DNA from: Opitutales bacterium UBA2995
GTDB taxonomy: Bacteria > Verrucomicrobiota > Verrucomicrobiia > Opitutales > UBA2995
Assembly: GCA_002346535.1 (NCBI GenBank)
Contig: DDZZ01000012.1
Location: 27,904 to 44,274 of the forward strand
DNA length: 16,371 bases
Direction of reading: 5' to 3'
How positions within the stretch are numbered: the first letter of the stretch is position 1; every line of letters begins with the position of its first letter. Of the stretch, positions 14,269 through 16,371 are shown piece by piece. The position numbers and the translations under genes are program-made. The notes under the pieces were generated by a model that saw only the letters and a program-made list of their open reading frames with translations, did not search any database and was not told the DNA's origin.

Positions 14269-15033
14269 TTAAGGGTTTATTTCGAGTAACTCGACCTCGA
14301 AAATTAGCGATGCACCTGGGCCAATCATCCCTCCAGCCCCACGGTCTCCGTATGCGATGTCTGAGGGCATATAAAGCCTTATTTTCCCTCCTTCACCAAC
14401 TAGAGTTAGTCCTTCGCGAAATCCGGCTATGACACCATTGAGCGGAAAATTGATTGGCTCTCCCCTATCAAGGGAGCTGTCAAAAACAGTCCCGTCAAGC
14501 AATGTGCCATGGTAATGCACTTTCACACTGTCAACAGCGGTGGCGTATTTATCGGAGCCTTCCGCCAGGATTTCATACCTCAAGCTGGAAGCAGTCTTTA
14601 CAATCCCATCCTTTCCATCAAGGGTCTTAAAGTAAGCTTCACCGGCCGCCTTATTGTCGTTGATTTCGGACGCCTGCCGAGCTTGGGCTCTCTCGGAGGC
14701 TTTCTTTTGCAGTATTCTCGCCGCCGCCGCCCGATTTTCTCCTATATACTCCGGTTCCGAACCTTCAGCCGAGAGGCGAAGACCTTCCAATATGTGGTCC
14801 GCCTCGTCCTTGGAATAAGATGACAGCATGATGTCGTCCCCAATGGTGTATCCAAGTGCACGGAAAGTTTGTTGTTCCTGCGTTAGTTCTTCCATGGTTG
14901 GGCTATCGTTGACCTGAGAGCTGTGGTCCGATGAGGACTCAGATTGTGATTGCTGAGAGCATCCACCTGCAATGAGCGTGAGACCCATCAAGAAGGCGGT
15001 GGACCGCAAAAATCGGTAATTTATTTCATACAT
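14269..15033 (-). CDS. FKBP-type peptidyl-prolyl cis-trans isomerase lipoprotein
   Basis: A 254-residue Mip/FkpA-type envelope chaperone that speeds proline isomerisation in folding exported proteins. The lipobox LIAGGC puts a lipidated Cys25 after a 24-residue signal. A Ser/Gln-rich linker follows, then an FKBP_N-like helical dimerisation part (about 48-130; LGYTIGDDI is the family's entry motif). The catalytic domain spans about 155-252: VKVHYHGTLLDGTVFDSS, FPLNGVIAGFREGLTLVGEG, IRLYMPSDIAYGDRG and LIFEVELLEI. The active-site residues Y164, F174, D175 and Y228 are present. The start at 15033 gives a well-formed signal, although an internal Met16 is possible. It is flanked by a decayed region upstream and a non-coding gap downstream and appears monocistronic. 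Confidence 0.92.
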   Translation of the reverse strand: MYEINYRFLRSTAFLMGLTLIAGGCSQQSQSESSSDHSSQVNDSPTMEELTQEQQTFRALGYTIGDDIMLSSYSKDEADHILEGLRLSAEGSEPEYIGENRAAAARILQKKASERAQARQASEINDNKAAGEAYFKTLDGKDGIVKTASSLRYEILAEGSDKYATAVDSVKVHYHGTLLDGTVFDSSLDRGEPINFPLNGVIAGFREGLTLVGEGGKIRLYMPSDIAYGDRGAGGMIGPGASLIFEVELLEINP

Positions 15034-15252
15034 CTAAATAGATTGGTCGAACTTTTTGGGAAACAAAGGTGAGGAGGAAAACGTTTGTCAGATACAGCTA
15101 CAAGTTATTTCTTCCGCGTAAGGTAATACAAACAAAGGCCACCCTGATAAAGGAGGACTGTTATGATAACGAATACACAAATTGCCTAATAACTCAGCCT
15201 GAGCATTTCCTCCACCAGGCAGGTATCCGGATTTATAGAGAGAACAAGTCTT

Positions 15253-15393
15253 TTAAATTCCGGGGAAATAGGGCCCAGGGATCCGAGTGGTCAAAACGGA
15301 AATATTGTTCAGACAATAAAACCAAAGCGTGACCATAAGATAGTTTTGGCTAAATACAGGCCATAGGGCGTCCGACTTCGTTTGCTGCTTCAT
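15253..15393 (-). pseudogene. Small membrane-type ORF overlapping its neighbour, probably truncated
   Basis: A 46-codon frame from an ATG at 15393 reads MKQQTKSDALWPVFSQNYLM, VTLWFYCLNNISVL and stops at 15253-15255. A hydrophobic patch (YLMVTLWFYCL) suggests a membrane helix. Its ATG overlaps the stop of the upstream ORF in an ATGA, the pattern of coupled genes. After the stop, the next frame continues with EFKRLVLSINPDTCL for about 24 residues, so the parent could have been longer. Family unknown; whether it was ever a gene is uncertain. Confidence 0.3.
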
Positions 15394-15551
15394 TGGAGAT
15401 GCCCCCTCAATTCCATTAATCCGCCAAGAGAACCTGCCAAGCCGGCCAGAAAACCATAAATGTCACCCAAGATAAGGACCGCTAACGCGCAGAGCACAGC
15501 ATATCCGAAAATCCTCTACCCATTAATTTTGGAAACCTGTTCCGCCTCCAT
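15390..15551 (-). pseudogene. Small membrane-protein ORF with one in-frame stop
   Basis: From an ATG at 15551 the frame is MEAEQVSKING, then a TAG (15516-15518), then RIFGYAVLCALAVLILGDIY, GFLAGLAGSLGGLMELRGHL and a stop at 15390-15392. If the TAG were sense, this would be a 53-residue protein with a hydrophobic helix and a glycine-rich second helix, in the style of small AtpI-like membrane proteins; no family match is claimed. The ATGA overlap with the next ORF supports a former two-gene unit. Confidence 0.4.
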
Positions 15552-15791
15552 GGAAGTTGAGATTTAAGTAACTAAAGCAATTGGCAATTCCATAACAATG
15601 GATCGATCAATCACGGTTTACCTATTTTATGTTTCAGCAGGTTTGGCTGGCTCATTAAGGCAAAAAACTGCTAAGTTAACGGACACAGAGCCTGAGCCTC
15701 TGCAGCTCATTGCCCGTACCGAATCTGGTCGAGGTTACGGAAGCTGTGCCACTTGAAAAGTTAGTCAGGGCACCTAGAAAGTGCGCAGATA

Positions 15792-16200
15792 ATGAAAGCA
15801 AAATGATTCAATACAGAACAAAAGATTCGCATCCTGCAAGAAGCTGAAAGAGCTGATAAAACCATAGTGGATGAATGCCGTTAAAAGGACATCACCGAGC
15901 AAACCTTTTACCGATGGAAGAAGGAGCTCGAAATGATGCAGCTGGATCAGGCCAAACGGCTCAAGGAGCTATTGAAAGAAGCATTGGGAAAAAGTTGTGA
16001 CCCCCGGCCACAAGCGTCAAATTGCCGGTATCTTCGTGAACCGGGACTTATGCAGTGAACGTACCGCCTGTCGGCATTTTTGAATGGGGCTATCCCAAGG
16101 TTACTCGTTTGCTCAAAGATGAGGGCTGAGGGGTAGGCAACAGGATGGTCCAGCAGCTTCGTCGGGAGCTGGGGCTCGCCAGAGACGTCAGAGCGTTTCT
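15792..16200 (+). mobile_element. IS3-family insertion sequence relic (orfA and start of orfB)
   Basis: From an ATG at 15792 the frame reads MKAK, a TGA (15804-15806), FNTEQKIRILQEAERADK, DECR, a TAA (15882-15884), KDITEQTFYRWKKELEMM and QAKRLKELLKEALGKK. This is IS3-type OrfA with two nonsense mutations (likely CGA to TGA and GAA to TAA) and a shortened leucine-zipper end. An A5G run (15989-15993) sits where IS3 elements frameshift. The -1 frame then gives VTPGHKRQIAGIF, RTACRHF, the start of OrfB, which is broken at 16081. In a further frame come KVTRLLKDEG, a TGA replacing a Trp codon, and GNRMVQQLRRELGL. The DDE catalytic part is lost or lies beyond the window; 16200-16371 holds no readable frame. 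It cannot be active. Confidence 0.75.
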
Positions 16201-16371
16201 ACGGGCCTTCCGAACAAGGTTCTTGCTCCACTCGGCCTACGGACTCCTCCGGCCAGAACCTTGACTTCCTCTACAACCTTAACCACATAGTCATAACTTG
16301 CAGGCTAACGAAGCACGTGGCCCAGTTTAGGTAACTCGATCATAGGTAACCTGCTCCTGAAACGTGAACCA

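Larger units (their letters stand above)
15034..15791. other. Long stretch without intact genes
   Basis: Apart from the two small broken ORFs at 15253-15551, I see no intact gene here. A strong AAAGGAGG lies before an ATG at 15163, but that frame has only eight codons. A 52-codon plus-strand frame at 15598-15756 has no recognisable features. The stretch separates the FKBP gene from the IS3 relic and looks like decaying sequence. Confidence 0.5.

Noticed and set aside
15151..15189. Strong AAAGGAGG ribosome-binding site before an ATG at 15163
   Set aside because: The frame is only eight codons (MITNTQIA), with no recognisable leader-peptide features and no gene following it on that strand.
15069..15332. 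87-codon plus-strand frame
   Set aside because: Basic, low-character composition; overlaps the better-looking minus-strand small ORFs.
15598..15756. 52-codon plus-strand frame
   Set aside because: No ribosome-binding site, no recognisable motif, and no partner gene; likely chance in decayed sequence.
1..16371. CRISPR arrays, phage structural genes, toxin-antitoxin or defence systems
   Set aside because: No regularly spaced direct repeats, Cas-like, phage or toxin-like proteins were seen in the intact genes or fragments.

Overview
The window looks like chromosomal DNA from a marine or aquatic Verrucomicrobiota (PVC group). This rests on gene content rather than a marker gene: a formylglycine sulfatase, a piece of a Planctomycete/Verrucomicrobia-type cytochrome (DUF1588/DUF1585), a piece of an FAD_oxidored-type oxidoreductase, a decayed sugar-binding protein with a PEP-CTERM tail, and weak Shine-Dalgarno sequences before most genes. 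Base composition is moderate and no plasmid or phage backbone is visible.

Layout. Positions 1-23 are the 3' end of a tRNA-Glu, followed by a likely terminator. Positions 189-1220 are a gene graveyard: 3' remnant of an FAD-dependent oxidoreductase (-), internal piece of a DapA-family aldolase/lyase (-), and the C-terminal end of a DUF1588/DUF1585 cytochrome (+), joined end to end and each frameshifted. Positions 1248-4142 are an intact minus-strand operon: a small histidine-bearing membrane protein, then larE, larB and larC, which build the nickel-pincer nucleotide (NPN) cofactor of LarA-type racemases/epimerases. No larA lies in the window. A 7-bp perfect inverted repeat sits just upstream of the operon. 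A secreted SGSH-like sulfatase is transcribed divergently (4320-5756). It ends at a REP-like palindrome, then a truncated frameshifted minus-strand gene (5829-6280) that abuts an IS3 orfA fragment (6283-6417).

Positions 6441-6944 are a dihydrofolate reductase (-). Positions 7235-8159 are a second composite pseudogene: the start of an ECF sigma factor running in phase into a CBM9-like domain and a broken PEP-CTERM tail. After it come intact minus-strand housekeeping and envelope genes: a DsbD-type transmembrane disulfide reductase (8164-10341), two tandem small heat-shock proteins (10486-11320), a large YdbH/AsmA-like envelope protein (11500-13992) and an FKBP-type peptidyl-prolyl isomerase lipoprotein (14269-15033). 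The right end (15034-16371) is again decayed: two tiny overlapping broken membrane ORFs, and a longer IS3 relic with stops and frameshifts.

The intact genes fall into two themes. One is NPN cofactor synthesis, possibly with local nickel handling. The other is cell-envelope protein quality control (DsbD, Hsp20 pair, FKBP PPIase, YdbH-like lipid transport). The most interesting candidate for new biology is the small membrane protein heading the lar operon, together with the inverted repeat before it. The most striking structural feature is the repeated stitching of gene fragments, with frameshifts often at short homopolymers, while the neighbouring long genes are intact.
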